From: Acorus gramineus
Taxonomy: Eukaryota > Streptophyta > Magnoliopsida > Acorales > Acoraceae
NCBI GenBank assembly: GCA_030737835.1
Contig: CM060857.1
Coordinates: 15,883,496-15,947,495 of the forward strand
Reading direction: 5' to 3'
DNA: 64,000 bases
Of this stretch, positions 11,077 to 22,045 are shown in pieces. The translations under genes and the position numbers were made by a program. How positions within the stretch are numbered: position 1 is the first letter of the stretch; every line of letters begins with the position of its first letter. The notes beneath the pieces were generated by a model. The model was given only the letters and a program-made list of their open reading frames with translations. It did not search any database and was not told where the DNA came from.

Positions 11077-11672
11077 ACTTATAATACGGACAAGATCAAA
11101 ATCCAATCCATTGTTCGCATTTTATTCCAGAGTTTTTTTTTTTACAAATAAGATAAGATGTGCTGTTCTTAACCACTTTATCTTATTCTGAGTTGTATTG
11201 CCCAACCAGGTAAACTATCCCATCCTATCCTATTAAGATTACCAAATCAGGTGCTAAAAAACAAATATCAAGTCTGAGTTCAACAATAATAAAAAAAAAC
11301 ATTGCAGAATGCATGGCTAACAAACTCACACCACCAAAAAAAAAAAAAAAAAAAAAAACACCATATGAAACCATAAACACTCTCAGCTACTCCAAGCCTA
11401 ATCTTGAATGCATGCAGATCAAGTCCTCAAAACCGGACCAAAACATCACATATATATTTCTACATATGATAATCAAGCAGTAGACAAAAGGGTTTTATCC
11501 ATCAATTCTATAAATGATGAAATCATTGCCACTGTCTTCTAGTACAACCTTGAATCCAAACACACACAAGCTTTTCTACACCAGTTGAAAATATCTGAAG
11601 ACCAAGAGGACTTTCCAAACATTCAAAGAAGAAGAACCATGTATCATACTGAGGTCTGTAGTCTTTGTTTCT
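11077..11672. other. Downstream flank of the PMP22 gene
   Basis: AT-rich DNA with an A run near 11336-11357. The 3' untranslated region of the minus-strand PMP22 gene should lie in the upper part. No further gene was seen. Confidence 0.5.
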
Positions 11673-14600
11673 CTATGCTTGCTTGATAGTAACCGTACGT
11701 GCTTTAAGGTTCAGAAATATTGCCCTGATATTGCAAAGGAGAAAAATATAGTCAAGCAGTGTTTCTATGCATAGCAAAAAATTTGTACAGCAATTTATGC
11801 ATGTATGATAACATACCAAGCCAAGTCCAATTGCTTGGATGAATCCTTATTCATGAAAAACCAATCCATTCCACAAGATTTTTAGCTATTAGACCTATTC
11901 CATGCATCATTCAAGGAGCTTTTTTCTTCTGAAGGCAATATATTCCCATTTTTATAGATTCCGTTATCATGCTTGAAAAGCAACGTTTTGTAGATGTCTA
12001 CATAGATGGTTTCCATGTTTTTAATTATTTATTAATCATGACTGTAACAACATTACAGTAATCAAAACATTAGCAGCTACATGTATCTTATGTACTGCAA
12101 TGCCTAAGCAACCTGTTTAGTGACCATAACAGTTCATGGATCAGAATAAATCAGTACCAAAATTGAAAGACGACGTGTCATGACTGAATGAAAACGACAT
12201 GAGGGAGGCAATATGAAAATCCAAGCATACATGTATAATAGAATTCCTTGTGTTTGTACACTAGCTAATCTTAGGAGGACTAGAGAAACAAATTGTTAGG
12301 CATGCATTGATGCATAAAGAGAGAAATAAAACTATGGAAAATGAAAGTAATCAGTCTTGCAAACAGTAATCTCATAGGGAAGAAAAGAGGCAGCACACAT
12401 ACCAGCATGACGCAACAAAGCTGTGGAAAAGGACACGAAACTGCAGAGGCATGTATTGGTAGTTCACCCAACCCACTAAGGGCCAAAACTGAAAAATTGT
12501 TCAGCAAAGTTAGTCTGATAGTTTCTCAAGAGTAGAACCACTAAACAATTTACAAACTCGTACCTTCCATGCAGTTAATTGAACAGCAGGGTAGTCCTTT
12601 CTAATTTTATTCCTCACCAATCCCCATGGTCTTCCTGCATGAATGAACAATTGCTTTAATTGTGTCGATTATGCTAAAGTTCCTCAAAAATCTTATTTTC
12701 ATCAGGAATATTCAAGTTTCAATGAATTAAAGAAGGCTGTACTCAAAAGAATGTCCCAAAAAAAAAAATTGTCAGTGTCCATAATCATTGGAGAAGAAGT
12801 ACAAGAAAAGTCACTTCTGTTCCAACCAAATGGTATCCCAGAGAAAACTATCACAACCAAATTTTATACTTTATTGTCTGCTACACCACTTGAAACTCAA
12901 TATTGGTAGTACCCAACCATCTAGTGGATATGCCTCTGAAATGATTTTCAACTGCTAAACCAAATTACCAATCAAAATTTTCAAGGCTAGACTCAGCAAA
13001 GTATTTGTGAAATTGCAGTCCGCACTAGTGTTTTTCATTAAATAAAATGCAGATAAATTTACAAATTAGCTGTAGAAGCATAAAAAACTAATACAAAAAA
13101 TGAATTTTTCCCCGCATAAAAGAAGCAGGATATAAATCATAAAATCCATAAAATTTACCTCAGTTGCTCAAAAATGAGATCCAGTCATTAGCAATGATTT
13201 AAAGCTCTGGACTCAGGTGAGTTTGACGCTACAAATTATTTCAACCACGTTATTGCAAACTTTACTCTGGTCTCAAATTTTCTGGAATTGCAAATTTAAC
13301 TCTGACCACAGATATTATGATTCCACGATAAAGTGATTCAGAGCTTGTGGGGCAGAAATCATTAGAGACCACAGTACAAAAAATTATGGGGACAGAAAAT
13401 ATTAGTCAACTAAAATTTCCAAGTAGAATAAAAAAACAAAACCAAGAAAGATGCCTCAAGTGTTGAGCCTTTGATGGATCAATGCATAGAGGGATATACC
13501 TTCAACTACCAATCCATAATACATCATAAAGAACATGTTGTTCCACGGTGAAGAAGTCAATTGTTCCAACAGCACCTGAAACACAAAAAAAATCGAGCAC
13601 CGTCACTTAATATTATAGTTAACAATAACCACGACACAAAGAATTCATTAAACCAGGAAAAGAAAACCAATGTTCTCTTCTTCTTCCAAGCAACATTTAT
13701 ATTTTGCTTTGTAAACAGATACATGGTGGGGATGACTATTACCAGAGAGAAGAAATATGATTGGCATATAAATTAAATACCTTTTTAGCAACTGTACTCT
13801 TTCCCTTCTGACCTTTAAAAATTACTTCCATCAGCTTGTGGAGAAAGTGCCCAAATGGTCCCGCATATGCAAACCCATATAACTGAAATTGGAGGTCAGA
13901 TCAGATACAGATTGGGAAGCATATTTACATTACACATCAGTAAATGATGCTTCTTCCCGGAGAAATCAATATATACATTATATAAAGGTTCCAAATTACC
14001 AAAGCTGTACCTGACAATTTTATTATTAAAAAAAAAACAGAATTTACTTTGCAGTTTATACACAATTAATGGAAGCAACAAACATGCCAATGGTGTAGAA
14101 GATCATTTCAGGTATTCATGCATTTAAACTGGAACTAAAAATTTAAAAACAAAAACATGTATATTAGTATTAAAAGAACCCCCTCCCCCTATAGTACATG
14201 ATTTTTTTATGATTCCAGATATGCCTATCAGTTATGAACTGAAACAATGAAAGAACACAGGACGAAAACAATGAAAGAGACAGGTTCATCAACTTGAAAC
14301 CTTAAAACACTCGGCCAAAAAAACATCATATTAGTTGAAAATAATGACACAAAGACAACTCTGCATGAATTAAAATTTTCTCTTATAGTTGGCAAAAATA
14401 ATTTAGTGGGAAAAAGAAAACCACGAATTTCAATTAAGTGCACAATTTCTGTCATAAAACATAACCACATCACCACTTCTAACCCTCTTTCATGTCCCAA
14501 TTATCTCAAATGATTATCCAATACCCAAAAGAAAAACAATTGAAGCACACATAAAACTATTGAAAAATTCAACAAAAAAAAAATACAGAATTATTTAATA

Positions 14601-14943
14601 GTATATCAAGCATTCATTAAAGAAAAAATTGAAATATCAACCCAAAGAACAGAACGAAAAACCCATACCATAACGAGGAGGAGCCTCCTAAGCTGAAGCC
14701 TCTTGATCCCAGATATCTTCTGAGCGACTGCATCACTGAATCCGGCCAAAACCCCAGCTGTCACCGCCTGCAATACAAAACAAGAAGAACCCATCAAAGA
14801 TAGGCATAAAAAATGAATGACCCAAATCTTAAAAACCCCCGAAAAGTTCTTCCATAGATTAAAAAAACGACCTTTGTGCGTAGTGGGTGCTTTTGGAGTT
14901 GTTGGAGATACTTCTGCCATGTCTCTGCGACCACCTCCGACAT
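11673..14943 (-). CDS. PMP22: PMP22/Mpv17-family peroxisomal membrane protein
   Basis: Seven exons rebuilt from splice sites: 14943-14872, 14767-14669, 13882-13781, 13575-13500, 12634-12564, 12488-12403 and 11724-11673. All junctions are GT-AG and in phase, giving 185 residues (MSEVVAETWQKYLQQLQKHP... to ...KQA). The order matches plant PMP22: an N-terminal amphipathic stretch with HPLRTK, then AGVLAGFSDAVAQKISG, GPFGHFLHKLM, EQLTSSPWNNMFFMMYYG and the family C-terminal FWPLVGWVNYQYMPLQFRV block (about residues 141-159). Four hydrophobic segments fit a multi-span membrane protein. Plant members are known in the peroxisomal membrane; a pore-like role is inferred for the family. The length is close to the usual 185-195. 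An open frame in intron 5 (12643-12909, plus) is not part of it. Confidence 0.93.
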
Positions 14944-16949
14944 GGCTTATACCAAGCTGTGGCTTTTCTTCCTGACCGGATGTTGTTCAGTTGTTGTTTT
15001 CAGGGTTTCAGAGGGACTGATGAGAAGAGAGAGAGGGGGGACGAAGGGGGGGCTTTTGAAGAGGGAGAGAAGGTAACCATGTCAACCATAAAGGGTGGAA
15101 ATTACAGAGAGAGAATATTTTGTGCTTTCAGATATTTTAATAGGGGGAATAAATTGGACTATTCTCATTTCATCTAACTCTGAATTTTAAACCGTCTTGA
15201 TTGATCTAAACACAAAAAACTAACAGTCTGACACCTTCAACTTCTTTTAAAAAATTTACACATGATCTTAATGTAATTTTTAAATTTCCATAATTCATAT
15301 ATATATGAATTATGGATATATGAATTATGGATATATATATATATGAATTATAGTACATACTTTAAAATATATATATTCCCTTATTAATGTTATATACTTT
15401 AAACTTTTTAATTAAAATAATGAAGACCACAATTAGGACTGTAGTCGCATAGAGGAGCTCTCTTTTCTTCATAACATTCTATCTTTTAATATTTAATCTC
15501 ATTATATTTGATTTTATTAGTCCCAAATTGTGAATTGGATTTTATTTTTATAAAAATTAATTTTTAACAGCTTTAAACAGATATTTTAAAATTTTCAAGT
15601 CAATAAAATAATTTTATGAAAAAGGTTCAAAGTAGTTTTTTATAAAATAAATTGTTTTTTAAAATAAATTCTAAAAAAGGACTTGTGAAGGGTCTACATA
15701 CATGATATTACCAAAATAATAAGCTTCATCTTCTTTTGATTCTGTTTCTTCATATGAAAAAAAAAGGCCAAAGTAAAATTTTGACCATTATAAAGTTTGG
15801 GTAATAAAATTTTGTTGGATATGGGTTGTCATATCAATTTTTAAATTTTGAGCAAAGCAAAGGACATGCAAGGGTTACATCCATGGAAGATCTCCATTGG
15901 AAATGCAGGACTAATGGAATTTAAAATAAAGTTCCTTGGAGGTTTGACTTATCATGTGCTTTGTGACAGCAAAATGTTTGGATGCCTCCAAGAAATATTA
16001 TATCTCAGTTTTGGCTTGTCTGCTTGTTTAACAAATCTGAAAGAGGACAAACAAAAAATTAGGTGGTGAAATTTCAGCTTCTCCCCTTCTGACCAAGGCA
16101 AACAATTAGAGTCTGTTATTTATATAAGTAGTTATAATAATATAGGTTGATTGGTTGGTCAAGTCTTTTTCTGTAATTATATTGCAGAAGCAGTTGAGCT
16201 CTTTCTATCATAATAACTTACGATTCATATAAACTCAGGAAAATCTCCTTAGGATTAGTTAGAATTGAATTTGAGTTGGGTAATTCAACTAGGCCCGGGT
16301 CAGGGTATTATGTAACTGATATTATCTATATGAATCTCCACAATGTTGGATTTTAAGTTACAGAATTCTTAGAATTAACTTTTCACTCTAAATTTTATGT
16401 GCTGAGAAATTCACTTTTGCATTCTCATTTATGTCCTAATAACAAAGTATGCTGAATTTTTTTAATATTTAGAAAGGTACTCTCCGATTGGATATCTCCT
16501 CGCGTCTATCAGTCAGACATACTTTTGTTCATCTAACTATGCATTTAATATGTTTAGAGTCGTATCTGTTTATTTTGGATAATTTCTCGTAAATTAAAAA
16601 AACTAATTATAATTGTCTTGCAACTTTTACATCTAATATGAAAGAAAATTACATGTATTTCTCATGCTAATGATCAAAATACATCTTAAAGAACAGTTCA
16701 AGCATCTTGGATTATCGGATTATTTCATATGATTTACAATTGTACGCGTACAGTAACAAATAAACTCCCACTGAATACTTGATGTAAATGAACTTTTTGG
16801 GGCTATGATCACAACGAACGACCAGAAAACAAAGCAACGTTTTTAACAAACCAACAATGACCAAATTTTTGCTGCCCATCCAAAATTGTAATTGTAATTT
16901 GCAAGTACAATTTAGTTATTAGAGATAGTCGATCAATCCAATTTTTTTG
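14944..16949. other. Upstream flank of PMP22 and AT-rich intergenic DNA
   Basis: The first 150 bases form the likely PMP22 promoter and leader, purine-rich on the plus strand (GAGAGAGAGGGGGGACG near 15030). Near 15290-15350 an AT palindrome cluster repeats ATGAATTAT and TATATATA. No coding gene was found in the rest. Confidence 0.55.
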
Positions 16950-17625
16950 CATGTACCTAGAGGTGTCAAACGGGCCGTGCCGTGCTGGCCCGGCCCGTTA
17001 AACAACCGGGCTAACGGGCCGGCCCGGCCCGGCCCGTTTCATGTAACCGTGCCGTGCCGGCACGGCACGGTCCGCAGGAGGGCGGCCCAGCACGGCCCTC
17101 CGTGCCAGCCCGGCGGGCCACCGTGCCGTGCCGTGCTAGCCCGGCGGGCCAAACGGGCCGGGCCCATTGACGGGCCAACGGGCCGGCCCATTAAAATGTC
17201 CATTTTTTTAAAATTTTTAAGTTTAATATTTAATTCCATGTTTAATTTACTAGTTCCTTTAAATTAAAAAATTAAAAAAATATACATAAGTCATTTATAA
17301 AAATTGAAAACTAAAAAGAATTAAGAATACAAATATTTATTTTATTGAATATTGAATTTCTTTGAGTACATGAACAATAATTAAATAAATGATAAAATGA
17401 ATAAAAAATACACAAATAGTACATTGATGAATAAAAATAAATTATACAATTCTTAAAAAATACATTGACAAATACAAAAAATTAAAAAGTGAGTAATAAT
17501 TGCATCACTATAGTTTTTAATACATCCCAACTAGGTTGGCACCTATTAAAACTATCAATCACTTGCAACTCACCTTTCAAAAAATTAAAAAAATACAACA
17601 ATGAGAAGATTTATATGTGAAATCT

Positions 17626-19728
17626 TCATTGATCATCATCTATGTTGAATTTTGTAAAATCCACCTCAAGACTATCTACAAATTCTTGATTTCTTTCATC
17701 AGCATCACTCCAATCCTTCAGACAAATAAGAGCTTCCAGTGAACTTGCTGCCAACCTGGTCCTCCTCTCAGATAATATTCTCCCACTTGTACTAAAAGAA
17801 GATTCTGAAGCCACTGTAGACACTGGAGGAGTTAGTAAATCTCTTGCCATTATAGAAAGCACAGGAAATGTCACTTCATGTGCTTTCCACCATTGCAAGA
17901 GATCAAAATTTTCCATCTCCTTTTCAGTTAAAAGAGACTTCCAATCATTTTCTAAATATTTAAACAGTTCATTAAGATGAGAACTACCACTACTAGAATC
18001 ATGTGAAGTGTGTGAACTTTGTGAAACAAAATCAAAGAAATAATCTTTTTTCTTACCTTTGCCTAATAAACTAATAGATGAAGTGGAGGATGATGCTCTA
18101 GTTCTATTTGCATATTTATTTTCATATTTTTTATACATTTCAGTTAAAGCAAATTCTACATCTTCACCACTTATAACCATTGGAAATCTAACATTATCAC
18201 TTATTCTTGAAATTATAGTTTTAACAGTATCTAATTTAATAGTAATATCCATTACAGCAGCTAAACAAAAAAGCATAGGAATATCTTCAAAATATTTTTT
18301 AAATTTTTGTTCCATCAAGAAAATAGATTCTTGAAGTATACTATAATCTCTATATTCTTTAAATGCACAAGAAATATTAAATAATTGTCTAAGTATAAGA
18401 TTTGATGTAGGATAATAAACACCTGAACAAGCAATAGAAGCATCATAAAAAATACTTAAAAATTGCACAAAAACTTTTGAAATTTGCCAATCAATAGGAG
18501 AAATTTCAACACGATTGTTAAACATTTCATTAAATTCAATAATCAAATTTTCATAACCCTCACAACTTTGCAACATTATATATGTAGAATTCCAACGAAC
18601 ATGCATATCAAGAGGAAATTTTCTAGGGGGAATATTGCGTGTCGCACAAAAATCACCAAATGCTTGTACTCTAGAAGGTGTACAAGTAATAAATTTTAAT
18701 GCTAATCTAATATTTACTAATGATTCTTCAATATGAGTTAATCCATCTTGCACAATTAAATTAATAATATGACATACACATTTACAATCATAAAATTCAA
18801 AATCATAAGGTAAACCCAAAGAAGATTTAAATTTTAAAATAGCACTAACATTATTACTAGCATTATCAAAAGTTATGGATAAAATTTTTTCAGTTATATT
18901 ATATTCTCTAAAAATATCCATTATTGCTTGATAAATTACTGTGCCGGTGTGTGGAAATGTAAGTGGACGAAAAGCTAACATTCTTTTATTTAACATCCAA
19001 TGAGAATCAATATAATGTGAAGTAACACAAATATAGGCTAAATCATTCTTACCGGACCATAAATCAGATGTGCATGAAATTTTTTGAATGTTCATGAATG
19101 ATTGAATTAAATGATTTTTCATTTCATTGTAAACTCTAATTATATCTGATCTAATAGTATTTCTAGAAACAGCTCTATATTGTGGATTAACGTACCTTTT
19201 TTGAAAACGTTCAAATCTTTTACTTTCAGCAAATGTAAATGGTTGTTCATCAGATGCTATATATACAGATAAACCTTCTCTCATACTAGATTGATTATAA
19301 GAGAATGTAGACATTGTACCTTCAGTACTACCTGTTTGACCGAAACTCCCAATCTGAGACTGCGTACCGGGATTCAGTTGTTGTTGATGCCTTTTCAGAC
19401 ATGATTCAGCATGTCTCTTGAGATGTCCGGTACCACCCGCGCTTGCACAACTAAAATTTTTGTTACAATATTTACAAACAGCTCTATCTTCCATTCTACC
19501 TTGGTATTTAATATTCTGTATTGTGTAGTGCTCCCAAACTTCAGACTTCCTACTTTTAGAGGGTTTTTTTTGTTTTCCAGTTGGGGGGTGACTAGATGAT
19601 GCACCAACATCACCTCCAACTGATTCATGGGGGGTTTGGGATTGGTCTTGGGGTAAATCATGTAGTAGGTTATCTATATTGTCAAATTCATCATCAGTGT
19701 GTGAATATTCTATGTTTGGGTTGGCCAT
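17626..19728 (-). CDS. hAT-family transposase (BED finger, RNase H-like core, hAT dimerisation domain)
   Basis: Uninterrupted 700-residue frame from the ATG at 19728. A BED zinc finger spans about 62-110 with C85, C88, H102 and H106. The RNase H-like core shows the conserved acidic positions D222 (in CTSDLWSG) and D288 (in TFDNASNN). The C-terminal hAT dimerisation domain, about 580-670, has LLQWWKAHE and PVSTVASESSFSTSGR; E642 there is probably the third catalytic acid. The length is normal for plant Ac-like transposases. It excises and reinserts the element by cutting at the inverted ends in the nucleus. It is the only gene in the element. No stop or frameshift was found. Confidence 0.95.
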   Translation of the reverse strand: MANPNIEYSHTDDEFDNIDNLLHDLPQDQSQTPHESVGGDVGASSSHPPTGKQKKPSKSRKSEVWEHYTIQNIKYQGRMEDRAVCKYCNKNFSCASAGGTGHLKRHAESCLKRHQQQLNPGTQSQIGSFGQTGSTEGTMSTFSYNQSSMREGLSVYIASDEQPFTFAESKRFERFQKRYVNPQYRAVSRNTIRSDIIRVYNEMKNHLIQSFMNIQKISCTSDLWSGKNDLAYICVTSHYIDSHWMLNKRMLAFRPLTFPHTGTVIYQAIMDIFREYNITEKILSITFDNASNNVSAILKFKSSLGLPYDFEFYDCKCVCHIINLIVQDGLTHIEESLVNIRLALKFITCTPSRVQAFGDFCATRNIPPRKFPLDMHVRWNSTYIMLQSCEGYENLIIEFNEMFNNRVEISPIDWQISKVFVQFLSIFYDASIACSGVYYPTSNLILRQLFNISCAFKEYRDYSILQESIFLMEQKFKKYFEDIPMLFCLAAVMDITIKLDTVKTIISRISDNVRFPMVISGEDVEFALTEMYKKYENKYANRTRASSSTSSISLLGKGKKKDYFFDFVSQSSHTSHDSSSGSSHLNELFKYLENDWKSLLTEKEMENFDLLQWWKAHEVTFPVLSIMARDLLTPPVSTVASESSFSTSGRILSERRTRLAASSLEALICLKDWSDADERNQEFVDSLEVDFTKFNIDDDQ

Positions 19729-20295
19729 TTGAAATTTAAAAAGTACAAATTTGAAATTTGAATTTAAAATTTAAAATTTGAATTTAAAATTCTTCTATTT
19801 GAATAGTTAAAATTTAAAATATTAAAAATTTGAAATTTAAAATACACTTTGGTTTTGAAATATGGAATTAATTTGAATTTAAAACTTGAAATACACTTTG
19901 TAAAACTTGAAATTTCAAATGTGTAGAGAGTAGAGACTAGAGATGAAGAGTGTGAGACTAGTAGAGATTAGAGACTAGAGAGAGAGAGAGAGCTTCCCCT
20001 AATCTCCTTAGGCTTGGAGAGTTGGAGCCTTGAACCTTCCCAGTTCCCACCCTTTGGAGAGAACTTCCCTTGGAAAGAGCCTTGAAGAAATGGAGATTGG
20101 AGACAGAGAGAGCTTTCACCACCACTTCAATTTGATTGAAGTTTTCACTTGAAAAGAAAGAGAGCACTTGAACACTAGAACACTTGGAATTCCAACACAA
20201 AACTAGAAAATTTTAGAGGAAGAAGAGAGTGTAGTAGTGGAGGAGTAGAGAGATTTGTGATTGAATTGATGAAGAAATGGGTGGATGGGGTGGGG

Positions 20296-20303
20296 TATTT
20301 ATA
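20296..20303 (-). promoter_or_regulatory. TATA box of the hAT transposase gene
   Basis: On the minus strand the sequence reads TATAAATA. It lies inside the right end of the element, between the GC-rich subterminal repeats and a leader of more than 500 bases ahead of the transposase ATG at 19728. This is the position expected for a self-contained transposon promoter. Confidence 0.6.
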
Positions 20304-20371
20304 GGTGAAGAGTTTTGAGTTCGAGCGGGCCAACGGGCCGTGCCAACGGGCCGGCCCGGCCCGTTGGCCCG

Positions 20372-20540
20372 CCAACGGCTAGTCCAACTAGCCGTTGGCC
20401 AACGGGCCAACGGGCCGGGCCACCGGGCCGGCCCGGCCCGTTGGCCCGCCAACGGCTAGTCCAACTAGCCGTTGGCCAACGGGCCAACGGGCCGTGCCGG
20501 CCGTTGGCCCGTCCCAACGGCTAGGTGGACTAGCCGTTGG
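20372..20540. repeat. Three perfect or near-perfect palindromes in the hAT subterminal region
   Basis: Three 27-bp palindromes with arms CCAACGGCTAG and CTAGCCGTTGG around a 5-bp loop lie at 20372-20398, 20449-20475 and 20514-20540. The first two sit in a tandem unit of about 77 bp that also holds CGGGCCGGCCCGGCCCG. They occur only at the right (promoter-side) end. Likely roles are transposase binding or hairpin formation. Confidence 0.8.
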
Positions 20541-20968
20541 TGGAGGTGGGGCCCACGGCACAAATTGTGCCGCGGGCCTAGCGGGCCGTGCTAGAAACGG
20601 CACGCGGGCCGGGGGTCAGGCCCAGCCCGCGTCGCCACCCAAACGGGCCGGCCCACGGCACGGCCCGTGCCGTGCCGTGCCGTGCCGTGCCGGCACGGGC
20701 CCTTAACGGGCCGTGCCACGGGCCGGGCCGGGCCGGCCCGCCCGTTTGACACCTCTACATGTACCTTATATCTGATCTATGGTGTTGATTTTGCATGGGC
20801 CCACAACCAAATTATTTTATATTATATCTGTAAAAAAAATTATTTTGGACAAAGTGGCAACATATGATTGATCTTAATTTGTTTTTTAATAATATTTCCC
20901 CTTCAAACAAGGATCAGTGTAGTGCATAAGATTCGCAAGAGTCTTCCTACTATATTCTTTTTTTTAGG

Positions 20969-21395
20969 ACGGGAATAAAATTTATTCTTAGAGATACATT
21001 TATTCCAACATAAGTGAGTATAAATAAAGATAAAGTGATTTTGTGTTTGATTGTGTTTTAAATTATTCTCGTTGATAAACGTAAGAATAAACGTTTTATT
21101 GTGTTGGTAAAATATGAATAAAGTATGGATAAGAATTTATAAAATATAAAAAAATAATGACAGTTGATTTGACATGTAATTTATAGAAGGTGATGACAGT
21201 TGATTTAACAATAGACCACATATTCTTTGGATGGAATAACCTAAGATAATTTTAATTTCAAGAGTTAATTGAAATCTATATACCACTTTATACCAGTTTA
21301 TTTTAACATACTTTATCTCTAGCTATTCTATGTTTTCAAACACCCAAAATCTCTTATTCCCCTTTATCCTAGGTTATCCATAGCTTTATTCCCGT
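20969..21395. mobile_element. Possible MITE with ACGGGAATAAA inverted ends
   Basis: ACGGGAATAAA (20969-20979) and TTTATTCCCGT (21385-21395) are perfect 11-bp inverted repeats about 430 bp apart. The interior is AT-rich and non-coding. Right-hand flanking DNA (AACAGGGGC) resembles MITE termini, so the true ends may lie slightly further out. No target duplication was fixed. Confidence 0.4.
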
Positions 21396-21399
21396 ATTA

Positions 21400-22045
21400 A
21401 ACAGGGGCTATAAGATAAAATGTGGGACACTTCCATCTTTTCCAAATAAAATATCCAGAAATGTCAATTTGGACCTCTATATTTTTGGCTGGTTGTGCAA
21501 ATGTTCGAGTCGGTCACATAGTTGTTCCCTCCTATAGACGTGAACATAACATTTCAGTACCTTTGAAAATCATCCAAAAAATATTAAAATAATGCCTGCT
21601 TAGCAACATGACCATTTAATAATGAAAAATTCAAGTGAAGTTAACCTAATCTATGTTGATTTTTTTCCCATGAAATGAGAATTATTATGTACGTGGTTAC
21701 TTATAATTTCCTCTCTAATATTTTTCTCTGTTTTATCTCATGTACACCTGGCTGTTACAAGTAACAAGACCATCCCACACCACCTACATACACCATCCCC
21801 TAAAGATAGTAGTAAAAAATTAAAAATAAAACAAAAAACATCAAAATTAAGACACAAAGATGAATCCCTGTAACCCTTGCCCATTTCAACCAAGCAATAG
21901 GAACTCACTTTTCAAAGTCCCCCTCTTACTGCCCATCAAATGGTGAAAAAGAAGAAGAAAAAAAAACGTAAATAAAATCCAAACTTATTAGCCCTCACTT
22001 TATAACTTAATAAGGATCAACGAATAACCATAACAGACCAGTCAC
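21400..22045. other. Downstream flank of the LEUNIG_HOMOLOG gene
   Basis: Non-coding AT-rich DNA. The 3' untranslated region of the minus-strand gene should occupy its right part, from 22045 leftward. No other feature was seen. Confidence 0.5.

Larger units (their letters stand above)
16958..20757 (-). mobile_element. Complete hAT (Ac-type) DNA transposon
   Basis: The 3800-bp element has perfect 18-bp terminal inverted repeats, TAGAGGTGTCAAACGGGC, at both ends. A perfect 8-bp target duplication, CATGTACC, flanks it (16950-16957 and 20758-20765). Both subterminal regions (16971-17185 and 20328-20740) are extremely GC-rich, made of GGGCC/GGCCCG and CGTGCCG motifs, unlike the AT-rich interior. 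They probably bind transposase. The single long frame inside encodes a full hAT transposase. Intact ends, target site and frame point to a recent and possibly autonomous insertion. Confidence 0.95.

Noticed and set aside
12643-12909. 88-codon frame on the plus strand in PMP22 intron 5
   Set aside because: AT-rich intronic sequence with no family resemblance; the flanking exons splice cleanly without it.
17039-17267. Short open frames in the hAT subterminal GC-rich repeats
   Set aside because: Products of GGGCC/CGTGCC simple-like repeats, present in several frames and on both strands.
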